DNA of 21,726 nucleotides from Psilocybe azurescens (GCA_023853785.1 JAJIRX010000326.1:1-21726), one strand, 5' to 3'; shown: positions 11,130 through 20,560, numbered from the stretch's first letter. The notes: generated by a model from the sequence alone, not told the origin. Translations and numbers: made by a program.

Positions 11130-13172
11130 TCAATAATACCGTATAAGCCGCCCTTCGCGAACCTCATCCGCCGATAACACCTCCGGGTCTCCAAGTCGGA
11201 CGACAACTTCATCCACAAGGTTCCCAGGGTTGGAATGACGGTTCGCTTCCGCATCCCTATTCAACGGAAGACAAGACCTCGTCCTGGCCCATCTTGCATA
11301 CATCACCTTACCCAAACCCGTACCCGCGTCTATGCGTACATTATCCCGCCCCAGCGCGACATCCACACATTCCAGTTTTGTACAGGCGCCGAACAGCGCG
11401 CGCACTGCATGTGGAATGGAATGTAGCTGTTCGCGTATGCGTGTGCGCTCTTCTGGGTAGTCTTGGGTCTCTTTGAAGACATCGTGGCGGGGATTGAGTT
11501 CTTGTTCTTGTTCTTGCTCGTGTGACGAGGATGGAGATGAAGATGAGGTTGGGTGAGAGCCAGATCCAGAGGTGGAGGTGTCCATAGAAGAGGAAGAGGA
11601 AGAGGAGGGCAATGACGAGGATGAAGATACAGACCCAGTCGAGAAATCAGAGGACACGGATGGCACGGCTGATAATGAGAGCGGAATAGGGATAGGGATA
11701 GGAGAAGCCGAAGATCCACTCGAGATAGAGAGAATGAGTTGTTGGAGATGAGGGAGGGTACTTAGCACGGCGAGGTCCTGGTTGATGAGCGGATCGTCCG
11801 CGCGTGTCGCAGAGCGTGGATGCAAAACGTAGAAGAAATGAGACGTTCATTGTGTCGGTGCGTGCATCGTACAATGAGCGAACGAGGTGGATATGATATG
11901 ATTGGAGACGACCGGGAGAAATGGACGACGACGCCAGAAATAGAATGCAAAAAGGATGACAAAGAAGACAATCATTCACTTATCACCATACGAAATTTCT
12001 TGCTCACCTCTTCATCAACCCCAACGAGCTCCAGCACGAGCACATCTTCCAAATACCTCGCCAGCACCGCAAACTTCGGGCGCGCGAAGTATCCCCGAAC
12101 TCCAATACCCGCACCGCACGCAGCGCATTCGTCATCGCCATCGCCATCTTCATCAGCAGTCTCCGAGCATCCGAATCATCCATGTTGGGGTCGAGATGGA
12201 CGTCAAGGTTCAGGTCACGGACTGAGTCGTCGGAGGCGGGTACCCACGCCATGCGGGTGATGCGCCTAAAGGGAAGGAGCGCCTCGATCGTGGATCGGTT
12301 CCCGCCTACGAAATCCAGGTTTGGTGCAGGTATTTGTGATTTCAATGGAGTATATATCGGTGACGACGATCTCAGCCCAGCTGCCAGCGGCAAACAAACC
12401 CGTATGAGCCGTGGCATGAAGAAATACTGGAAGCGCGGGCGTATCTCGATGTACAGCTCGCGCAGCTGCGGCTGCTTGTGGAGCACTTGAGCGATGGCCT
12501 GTTCGTCCGAGTGGCAACCCCAATGCAGTGTGTGCAGCCGGAATGGCGGCGGGATATCAGGAAAAATTTGTCCTCGCATTCGTACGCGGACGACGTATGT
12601 AGACCGTGCCGACTGCTATGGGGGTGGTGGGGGTTGTATTCATCGAAGAAGAGGAGACTCGCCGCGGCAGGCCGCCCGTCGAACGTGCGCAGATGAAGCT
12701 CTTTCAGCCCGGGCATCTTGTGGAGCGCCTTGTTTGTGAGCTTCCACAGAGGGGTGTCGGCGTGCCGCAGGATAGAAGGTGAGTGGTACGAGTGCACAAG
12801 TGCCGCGAGGCGCGGAGTGCTCGTGATGGTGCGGAGAAATGCAATGTGGATCGCGGGGTCGTCTACTGGTCGGGATCGGGGTGATGATCTGGGTTTGGAC
12901 GCATATGAGAATGAAAATGAGGATTTGGGTGGATGGTGGGAGAATGGGAAGGGAGCCATAGGCGAGGCATACAGATACGGCTCAGCTTCTTGCCGCAGGA
13001 AATGGGAGGAGAGGGTCAGTGCGTAGAGCGACGCCCAATCATCGATGTACGCGATGATAGGCTGCAGGAGCTCTGCCGGGATGCGGGGCGATGAGAAATG
13101 TGCGTTTGCCTTGTTCATTTCTAAGACGGAGATCCTCGGGTCTGTGGAGAGTGTCGTCGTCGTCATCGACAT
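11130..13172 (-). CDS. F-box protein gene, frame broken twice
   Basis: The start at 13172 gives MSMTTTTLS. The F-box follows near residues 30-70 (IPAELLQPIIAYIDDWASL, then a Leu/Ser helix ending in AEPYLY). Leucine-rich, repeat-like stretches come after it (LKELHLRTF, LHTLHWGC, LRELYIEI). The frame that starts at 13172 loses sense around 12615-12560 and sense resumes in a second frame; around 12095-12090 it moves to a third frame (YFARPKF onward). Both steps equal a loss of one base, the second next to a GGGG run. The exon ends at 12008. A 230 bp intron (12007-11778, GTGAGC..CAG) leads to the last exon, 11777-11130, with LPHLQQL, a long Ser-rich insert, a Glu/Gln repeat and the stop. Likely an SCF ubiquitin-ligase adaptor if functional. 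A pseudogene or base-calling error are both possible. Confidence 0.75.
11778..12007 (-). other. 230 bp intron in the F-box gene
   Basis: The donor is GTGAGC after GAAGAG and the acceptor is ACCAG before GACCTC, both phase 0. Frames on either side join smoothly (VGVDEE to DLAVLST). It is much longer than the ~50 bp introns elsewhere in the window. There is no other AG in the last ~60 bases before the acceptor, which supports this 3' end. Confidence 0.6.
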
Positions 13173-13233
13173 GGCGGAACGAGACAGACAGGGACGCTGC
13201 CTGAGAGGCCATCAATGCATCACCGCCGACCAT
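13039..13233 (-). promoter_or_regulatory. Possible upstream ORF overlapping F-box start
   Basis: An ATG at 13233, 61 bases upstream of the F-box gene start, opens a 64-codon frame that overlaps the first ~130 bases of the coding region in a different frame. If the transcript starts upstream of it, it would reduce translation from 13172. A TATTTATA sequence at 13245-13238 could be a core promoter element, but it would then lie so close that the upstream ATG may be within or just after the transcript start. Confidence 0.25.
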
Positions 13234-13901
13234 GACCTATAAATAGATAAATCTGTCCGGAGATCAAATAAGTAGTCCCTGGATCAAGCCATACCCTTTG
13301 TTGAATGTCATTCATTGCAGAATCGATGCCTTGCTTCACGCTTCATTCGCATTCCCAACGTACTGTATTTGTCGTTAGTCCCAACTCTTCTGCCCCGCTC
13401 TTCCTCATCCATGTGCCTATGAAGCTGATTTCAACTAATTCGTCTGTTCTGTTCGCTGGCACTGGTACACGCTGTTCAATGGTTTGAGTTGAACGAATCT
13501 CAGAAAGCAAGAAAAGGATACTACTCAAACATGAAAGAGCCCGGAGACCACAAATCAGGATGAGAAACTAAGAACGCAGGAGAAGACAAAGCACAGACCA
13601 TTCACACCCACCCCTTACTCTTCCATTATCGCCCCTGCGACGCATTTAAATCCTGCCTTGTCATAGTACTGTGTGTATTGCGCAGAGATAAAACTAAGTT
13701 GATGAAAGTTTCCGTTCGAGGTTGCTATTCATTCACTCGAGTTTGAAGCTCACCAGAAATCTGTCTGGATCCAGAGCATAGAGGCAGACATAAAGTGAAT
13801 TCCAGTAGAAAGTCGAGTTTGGGGGTGAGGGGGGTGAGGGGGGGCGCAATTTAATGCAATAGGCTGTGTAGTTACACTGTAAGTGTTGGGGCATACAGGC
13901 T

Positions 13902-13936
13902 AAATGACTTTGGAGGGGTATCCAAAGTAGCCATTT
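13902..13936. repeat. Imperfect hairpin
   Basis: AAATGACTTTGGA on the left pairs with TCCAAAGTAGCCATTT on the right apart from a three-base bulge, with a short GGGGTA loop. It lies in non-coding DNA and has no evident gene partner. Confidence 0.4.
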
Positions 13937-14419
13937 CGTCTTTATAGACTCATCAGTAGCTATCGTACATAAGGAATATTACTATATGCTCCTAAAATAA
14001 GCGCGTGTTTACTAAGCTAAGCGCCTATTCTTAGCGAATCGATTATCAATTTCTAATCCTTTTATTATTACCTTTGTAATCTTTTCCATCCTAAAACAGA
14101 ATTGTCAGAGGTCTTACTGACTAACTACAATAGAGCTGATCAAGCTCGTTACAAATAACATCGTGGATGGATCAGTCATCGAGTCACTTTGATTATGAAT
14201 CAGGTGCTAGAGTTGCTCCGATCTAATGATCTGACTAAAACATTAGTCATGTCCGAGTAATAGCTTACCAACGATATCGAAATTAGAATATAGACTGTGT
14301 GTGATTGCACTCTAATCATGTATATGTTGTCACCTGGCACAGGGCCGGCCCTGACTGAAACATGTACTTCAATCGAGTCCATGATACTGGGTTTGAACCT
14401 ACTAATCTGGTGGTGCATC

Positions 14420-14467
14420 GTGTTGGGCTGCTTACTAACCTAGGTGTTGGGCAGCTTACTAAGCCAG
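14420..14467 (+). repeat. 24 bp tandem duplication
   Basis: GTGTTGGGCTGCTTACTAAC-type sequence occurs twice back to back (14420-14443 and 14444-14467) with three mismatches. Non-coding. Confidence 0.6.
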
Positions 14468-14598
14468 CAGTGCTTCGTTTTGGTAAGATCTGTTCTCACA
14501 GACAAGTTCATTTTGACGATCAATCTTCAGTACGAATCATATACATCCTTTCCTAATAAGGTAATTGTTAGTATTACCTATTCGGGTAAGGTCATTTT

Positions 14599-14707
14599 GG
14601 GTTTGGGTTGGGTTTGGGTTTGGCTATTATAAATCAAAGTGTGCTTGTGAGTTGATGTGAGTCACTCTATAGCATTTAATAATTACATACGGTTTGGGGT
14701 TTGGGGT
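14599..14707. repeat. Telomere-like G-rich tracts
   Basis: GGGTTTGGGTTGGGTTTGGG at about 14599-14620 and GGTTTGGGGTTTGGGG at about 14692-14707. They resemble degenerate telomeric DNA but do not match the usual fungal TTAGGG unit. They lie just beyond the 3' end of the reverse transcriptase remnant. Confidence 0.4.
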
Positions 14708-16152
14708 AGCGCATCACAACAAAGTTGCTAGTAATTATTTCATCGATTATTCGCTTTGAAGCTTCTGCTGAATTCTGGATGTTCCCGGTCTTCTGACCGT
14801 GAGCGTTGATGTAGTATTATCTCGTTGTTGCTGTTGTCAGTGGCAGGTTTCTGTTCAATAGCTTTTACTGAATCAGAGTGATGATCTTCATCTACATCTT
14901 GAATCAAAGGAATGACACCACCTTGTTTGGCGATATCTTCATCCAGTTTACGAAATACTGTTTTCTTCCATACATTTGCAAGGTCAAAGAGATCCGTGTT
15001 GCATTTCTGGGACACAATCCAATGACTTCCAAGTAGTCCTATCTTCCATAGGTCTGGTACGTGTATATCTTCTCCGTCAACCGGGATCACTGCGAACAGG
15101 TCCAGCTTAACATCATCAAGTCCATGCACCTCATTGTCATTAGGTTTGATAAAGGGTCTGGATGCGGAGACTGAAATCTCCTTTCTCAGCGCGGGTATAC
15201 CACTCTGACCAGTACTTGGTAACAGCTTTACCAAGTTTGGCAGCTGAGAACCAATTCCATACTTCGTTGTATCTGGTTTTAAGTACAAGAACACTTTCGT
15301 TGTGCTCTGCGGCTCGTGATGCAAACTGCTTTTCCCAACGTTCTTGTATGTTTTTCTTACACCAGGACATGACTAGTTTTCGGGATAGCCGCATGTGATA
15401 TAGAGAGCGTTAAGGTCTCTAATTGCCTCTATGTAGATATCCTTTGAACTACATAACATGGCTAACTGGGATAGCTCCCGATGTAGATGCCTCTTTTGAC
15501 ATCCATTGGGTGATGTGATATCTATGGAACTCATTCTTGATTGTTTCCAGCCTTGACATACGGCTTCCATTGAAGTTTTCCAGACTTCATGAAGAGGAAG
15601 CTGTCAAGAAATTGACATCCAGTGTCGGAAACAGCCCATTCAATCATACATCCATCGAATACAATAGTCTTTTCGAGTAACTCGAGAGCTGCTTGCGCTG
15701 ATTCTGCGTAAACAATACCAAGACAGTCATTGATGTATCTTACATAGAAGACCACATTGGGATGGTTTAAAATATCAAAGTTCTTTTCAAAGTGGTACCT
15801 GTAAAGGTTGGCAAGGTCCGGTGAATCAGCTACCCCATTGCGAGCCCACTAAGTTGTTCAAAGTATTTATTACCATGTTGTGTGATTAATTGCGTATTGC
15901 CAATCTCGATGGCACGTTTAAAGACAGCCAATTTAATCTTATTATTCTCTAACAAATTAGGATTTATGTGACTTGTTGCATCGTCAGGTTCTGAATTGCT
16001 TAATAACCAATCCTCATACATAGTACAAATGATATCAATGCATGATTTAAGCAGTATATTCAGGTAATTAGCAACTACATCTCTGGTGACAAAGTAAAAC
16101 TTTTTTTGCAGTCTATATGCAATTGGCTTAACCTTGTGAAGAGGTCCTTCGT

Positions 16153-16157
16153 ACCGT
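16153..16157. repeat. Target-site duplication, left copy (ACCGT)
   Basis: ACCGT here is repeated at 18079-18083. The two copies flank the insertion exactly where the reverse transcriptase reading is interrupted. Confidence 0.6.
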
Positions 16158-17145
16158 TGAAAGGGTGTAAACCATTCTGAGCTTACAATTCATAGTGAGA
16201 TACAGAGGCCCTTATTTTTGCGATTGTTATCTGTAATAAACTAGTACATTATACTAGTGAAGGGTAGGAGATATCGCCAGACTATTAGGCTTTGAGGCTT
16301 TACTTCCTAGTGGGCCAACAAGAGTAATAGACCTTACAAACTAACTAAGGTGTAGTGTGGCCTATTAATCAGTGCTACAAATCAAAGACTACCTTTAGTT
16401 TCCTACACAGCTATCAAAGCAACCCTAACCGAGCATCCGAAGCGATCGCCCGCTCCATTGATCATACTATTAGTCCCATGCAAAGAAGAAACCCTTAAGA
16501 AATGACCTTGGCTCTTACAAGGGTAACACCCACCAGTGTCTTACAAGCGATTGCCAAGTGATGAAAACCTTATTAATTAGCAAAAGCGATCACTGTGTCC
16601 AGGCCTCACAAAGGCTGTTCACTAAATTAGGCGATCAACCGCTTGGGGATCAGGCATCACTCGCCACACGGGTGATCGCCCCACGGACTCAAATGTATTG
16701 GCAATTGAAATCTTGTGTACAACTCAGCATATGGCGGTCTACTAGATCCGACTATAAAAACTTGTAATTTGCAATACAGCCAACGTGAGTGAGCGATCGC
16801 CCAACCAGTGATCGCCACACGATACTAGAGGTAACTTGCCTCATGATAAGGGCACCTGCTGTTCCAGGAGGTCCTAAACCAATAGCAACTGTGCTGGGGA
16901 ACCTTGGGAGGGTTTCCTAGGAAATATACCCCTAAGTAATCTAGTCCCGACATGCCTTAGCCGCGAGCCATCTGATAAAATAAGTCGGGTGATCGCTACC
17001 CAAGAAGGCACTGCCGCATGGACAACAATGTTATCTTCAAATAAGCGCCGCCCAGGCAAACTAGTACTTTCCACTATTATAATTGGTGCAGCAAAGGCTA
17101 GGCAGCACGCGGTCCATTTCCTTCCTTTTCTCTTAGTCTCTTTCA

Positions 17146-17254
17146 ATTATCACAAGCCAAAGTATCTATTTAGTCTATAAAAACAGTCCTGTATCTTAGA
17201 ATAGGAACCAAGTAATTTACACCCCAGATTTGATATCAGAATTTACTCTGAATA
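17146..17254 (+). repeat. Inverted repeat, left arm
   Basis: About 109 bp matching 19816-19924 in reverse complement with roughly 80% identity by eye. The core shared string includes TATTTAGTCTATAAAAACAG and TTAGAATAGGAACCAA. It sits inside the 1.92 kb insertion, not at its edge. Confidence 0.8.
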
Positions 17255-17425
17255 AGAATTCTAGTGTTAACACTTTGAGGACTAGTGATTTGTGTGATAA
17301 GAGATCGAACACTGCAGTTCACCTTAAGCAATTAGGTGCTACCTGGTTTCGTGAGCGATCGCCATTGTGATATTCAATGTCAGGTCTATTAGACTTGATA
17401 AGCAGGCTTTTATAAGTCATCCGTG

Positions 17426-17660
17426 GACTGCCCTGGGGATTGTTAAGTACGGATTGGAACCCTATACGACTAGCGATTGCTCATAGTAACTAGGGACGAC
17501 TGTCAGAGAACTCCGACTGTTCAGGATGTTGCCTATAGTAAGACTGCCCTGGGGATTATTAAGTACGGGTGGGAACCCTATAAAGGCTAGTGATCACTCA
17601 TAGTAACTAGGGACGACTGTCAGAGAAATCCGACTGTTTTCAGGACGTTGCCTATAGTAA
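17426..17660 (+). repeat. 116/119 bp tandem duplication
   Basis: Unit 1 is 17426-17541 and unit 2 is 17542-17660. Both start with GACTGCCCTGGGGATT and end with GCCTATAGTAA and differ by about ten substitutions and a few small indels. Each unit carries one GATC-type octamer, which differs between units (GCGATTGC and GTGATCAC). Confidence 0.85.
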
Positions 17661-18540
17661 ACTAAGGACTGTGGACTAGTGTGCCCAGTTGCTTATAGGA
17701 ATCAAGGATCTACTACATGTTAATACGGGTGATCGCTTATAGTGTTTAACAAAGTTTGAGTTTGGGTTTTATAAAGAGAAACTGTCAAGTGTCCCGTGTA
17801 CACTCGCCCCCAAAAGCGATCCCCCTGATATTGGTGATCGCCCTCATATAAGAGAGATCACCCTTACTATTTGAGTGCCTTGTGTGTACTAGCCTGTAAA
17901 AACATTCTCTAGCTACTAGTGGTCACCCCAGAGCGATCGTCTAAGTCTGTACTCTGCTAAACTAGTTATTGTAATAAGCCTTACGAGCTTACCCTCCCAG
18001 ATCGAACTGATCAATATAAATATTTGATTGGGTGTTGTGTATTGGGCAATTACAAAGTCACCCCGCACTAAACATCTCACCGTGTATGATAGAAGAAGCC
18101 GCTTTTACAAGTGGTTTAAGCTCTTTTGAAATGAACTTTGCAGCCGGATTAAATACAACCGAGTGACACGGTATTATGGGCCTAAATCCAGTAGGTTTTT
18201 GTGGATTTTAGGTATTCCATAAAATTGTGGGTAGTCAAACGTCGACCTGTCCTCCGGTATTTTTGATTTGAAAAATTTGGTACATTTAGTTCATTGAGCA
18301 AAGGATGTTCTTCTGCCATTACAGCGAGTTGACACATCTCTCTTGCTTTTGTTTTCATTACTCGTAATGCATCTCACGTATTCCAACTCTGCGTAGTTGT
18401 GTATGTCTTTGAGTAATTTTAACTCATTTCGTTTGAGCCAGTTGTATTCAGACCACTAGGCCAAGGTTCTTGTCAGTCATCATTATAACATAATTGTTAT
18501 TAGGGTACCCATTGTTAAACATTGGTTGAAACTGACCAAA

Positions 18541-19815
18541 TTTTAAAATTCAAAAAAACTATCAGGTATGCTCTGGGCCTTGCTTAGTATCATGCTCCTT
18601 CAAAATTTTGAATTTACAACAAATATTGACTGAGCTACAGGCTGTTTTACGTGATATTGATATTATACCTGCTATAAATCAACCTTGTTGAAAAAATACT
18701 TTTTATCACCTAGTTATGTTTTTGCAATATAAATACACTGCCCTGCAAATTTTTATAATTTTAGGAAGCCACTCTGAGAAGATAGCTGTATACATATAGG
18801 AAAAAAACATATGCAATGAATTTTTGGGCTATACATCTGAAATTACCAAATGAGTTGGAATCTTCATATACTATTTCTTTCTCTATATGAATTAAACAAC
18901 ATCATAACTGCTACAATGATCCTGCAGAAGTTCACAAACAAGAAAAGAAGCCAGATATTCTTGATTTTGATGGTGATCACGTGAGGACCTCACAATAATC
19001 CAAGGTCAGCACGTGATCTTCATAATAAGCAGTCAAACTTGTTTGATTGGAGCAAGTTTTCTGCACATCATAGATGTATTGATTGGATCAGACAGGAGCC
19101 AGATATTCTCGATTTTTGATGGTGATCACGTGAGGACCTCACAATAATTCAAGGTCAGCATGTGATCTTCATAATAAGCGGTCAAACTTGTTTGATTGGG
19201 GTCTACAATAGCAAGTTCTCTGCACATCACAGATGTATTGATTAGATTAGACAAAGTTTGCATCACAAACCTAGAGCCCTTGTTTTTGCAGTAGTATACA
19301 GTGTGGCCCACTTCTGTAAGAAGATCCCTTATTCTCTTTCTCACTTCTCGCTAGAGAACTGCACAGGTTACCAGTAAATCTTCACAGAATTTTATGTAAT
19401 TAGCTTGTAGCAGAAATTTTTACCTTATTTTTAGAAAATTTCTTTTGTAAATCGGTGCAGAATCGAGAGAGCTACACTCCTGCCAAGTTTGAGCTAAAAA
19501 CAATGCAAACTGATGCCGTGACATCACAATTTCCCAGCAGCGGTCACCTAATTTGGCAAATTTCCAAATTTGCCATACCCTCCATCAATGTTGAGCTCAT
19601 TGCATGACTACCACTGGATCTAAGTGCCACAAACTTGCAGATAGCATAACTTGGTTAGTTCTCGACCAGTTTGCATGAAATAAATTGTAAAAAATAGATA
19701 CAAGTTGTGGCTATCTGACTATAATTAAATACCTGTCATTTATCTGCGGGTGATCCGTGGAGTTCCCTTTATAACTTTATTTTTCAACAAGATATAAGCC
19801 AACAAATATGCTGGA
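18541..19815. other. AT-rich repeat mosaic without genes
   Basis: No coding signal. At 18530-18560 and 18598-18618 there are self-complementary runs of the type AAATTTTAAAATTC / CAAAATTTTGAATTT. A tandem duplication covers 18949-19256. The remainder (19260-19815) contains short palindromic bits such as TTTGGCAAATTTCCAAATTTGCC and otherwise looks like decayed transposon DNA. Confidence 0.5.
18949..19256 (+). repeat. 148/160 bp tandem duplication with CACGTG palindromes
   Basis: Unit A is 18949-19096 and unit B 19097-19256, both beginning AGCCAGATATTCT. Unit B carries about 12 extra bases near 19200. Each unit holds an inverted repeat in which GATCACGTGAGGACCT pairs with AGGTCAGCACGTGATC (CATGTG in unit B) about 15 bases later. 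CACGTG is the classical E-box bound by bHLH proteins; any binding here is inference. Confidence 0.85.
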
Positions 19816-19924
19816 TATTCAGAGTAGATTCTGATATAAAATTAGGGGCATAGAGTCATTGGTTCCTATTCTAAGGTACAAGGCTGTTTTTATAGACTAA
19901 ATAAATATCTTGGCTTGTGATAAT
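19816..19924 (-). repeat. Inverted repeat, right arm
   Basis: Reverse-complement match of 17146-17254. Homology stops abruptly at 19924, just before the GGAGTCCA array, as if that array or its parent element had inserted into or joined a second copy of the insertion family. Confidence 0.8.
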
Positions 19925-19954
19925 AGAAAAGAGTGTACTTTACCTCCACCCATA

Positions 19955-20150
19955 TACTCCACATGGAGTCCACCTGGAACATATGTAAATGTTCAAAAGT
20001 CATCTTTGATAAATGGAGTCCAAATGGAGTCCAGATGGCGTCCACTTGGACTCCATACAATTCCACTTGAGGTCAGATGGAGTCCATCTGGACTCCATAT
20101 AGACTCTGCATGGACTCCACATGGACTCTGTATAGACTCCACATAGGTCT
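19955..20150. repeat. GGAGTCCA / TGGACTCC array
   Basis: About a dozen copies of GGAGTCCA or its complement TGGACTCC in 200 bp, often paired head to head and separated by short A/T/C-rich spacers. No fixed period. Non-coding; resembles the subterminal repeat regions of DNA transposons. Confidence 0.7.
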
Positions 20151-20560
20151 TAATATTCTTTATTTTTTATTTAGTATAGTCAAGGTCTAGATAGAATCTA
20201 GATGGAGCTTTTCTATATTTATTTTAAATTCATTATCTAAGTGAGTAGTGGACTTACAAGCTTATAAATAGATTATTTGTAAGAAGTCTATATGAAGCTC
20301 TTAAAGTCTTCAAATTAAATCAAATAATTTATAGTGGTACACTAGAATACACTTCTTTTTCTACACTCTTATGCCTTATCATCTTGTATATCCCAGTGTC
20401 TTTTAATATAGTTTTCATTCTTTTCTTCTTCTTCATCATCTTCAGTATCATCAATTTGATGAGGTTTTTCTCTTTATTTCTGCTTTTGAATGACATTTTG
20501 AGTGTGATAGAGCAGCATTGAATGCAAAAACCAATCAAAATTCCCACATTTCATGAGTTC
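20151..20560. other. AT-rich stretch with possible coding remnant
   Basis: On the minus strand, 20547-20360 translates in one frame to a segment with DWFLHSMLLYH, then one stop, then a strongly acidic run (DDTEDDEEEEKNENY). This could be a decayed transposase tail, but I cannot assign a family. The rest is AT-rich with no visible feature. Confidence 0.3.

Larger units (their letters stand above)
13246..14739. other. Spacer with G-rich tracts and short repeats
   Basis: About 1.5 kb with no gene. It should include the F-box gene promoter at its left end. Visible structures are a run of GGGGTGA-type repeats at about 13818-13850, an imperfect hairpin at 13902-13936, a 24 bp duplication at 14420-14467, and GGGTTTGG-type tracts at 14599-14626 and 14692-14707. 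From about 13.95 kb onward the sequence becomes AT-rich, marking the change from gene-like DNA to transposon-derived DNA. Confidence 0.5.
16442..17940. repeat. Dispersed GCGATCGC / GTGATCGC octamers
   Basis: Perfect GCGATCGC occurs at 16442, 16793 and 17355. GTGATCGC occurs at 16672, 16808, 16989, 17729 and 17834, and its complement GCGATCAC at 16586. Close variants occur at 16547, 16630, 17473, 17590, 17816 and 17933. Many are followed by C, giving RYGATCGCC-like sites in both orientations. All lie inside the 16158-18083 insertion, whose surrounding sequence is AT-rich. Dispersed short sites in an element usually serve as binding sites for its own transposase or a host factor; that role is inference here. 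Confidence 0.75.
16158..18083. mobile_element. 1.92 kb non-coding insertion in RT pseudogene
   Basis: If 16158-18083 is removed, the minus-strand RT frame passes from CACGGT (codons HG) directly into ACGAAGGAC (codons TKD), which is the expected continuation. The pentamer ACCGT occurs at both edges (16153-16157 and 18079-18083), so it is a probable 5 bp target-site duplication. The insert begins with TGAAAGGGTG and ends with ACATCTC. I see no long terminal inverted repeat and no transposase. A 5 bp duplication and a TG start fit a solo long terminal repeat of a retrotransposon, but the TC end does not. TATAAAA-like sequences occur near 16752 and 17174. The insert is packed with GCGATCGC-like octamers and has an internal 116 bp duplication. 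A second fragment of the same family lies inverted at 19816-19924. Confidence 0.72.
14740..18540 (-). pseudogene. Penelope-like reverse transcriptase pseudogene, split
   Basis: On the minus strand, reverse transcriptase (RT) motifs run in order. About 18540-18450 has PMFNNGYP and TDKNLGL. About 18240-18160 has YGIPKIHK then PTGFRPIIPCHS. Past an insertion, about 16110-16060 has FVTRDVVANYL (motif A). About 15860-15790 has GLAMG then ADSPDLANLY. About 15730 has YIND where YxDD is expected (motif C). About 15610 has FLD, and 15350-14740 holds a thumb and C-terminal region ending in NNR. The PKIHK motif is typical of Penelope-like elements. I see no GIY-YIG endonuclease, as in the telomere-associated Coprina group of basidiomycetes. 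Stops at 15533-15531 (TGA) and 15524-15522 (TAG), six or more frameshifts and the lost catalytic Asp make it dead. The N-terminus beyond 18540 is not recognisable. Assignment to RT is firm; to Penelope-like, likely; to Coprina, inference. Confidence 0.82.

Noticed and set aside
11235..13026. Several plus-strand frames of 60-146 codons
   Set aside because: They are shadows of the minus-strand F-box gene, whose GC-rich codons keep opposite frames open.
16442..17940. CRISPR-like array or cyanobacterial DNA because of repeated GCGATCGC
   Set aside because: Spacing is irregular, both orientations occur, and the flanking reverse transcriptase and introns are fungal; no repeat-spacer structure exists.
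16158..18083. hAT-type transposon, because GGGTGTAAACC lies near the left edge
   Set aside because: The right edge does not carry a matching inverted terminal sequence, and the duplication is 5 bp, not 8 bp.
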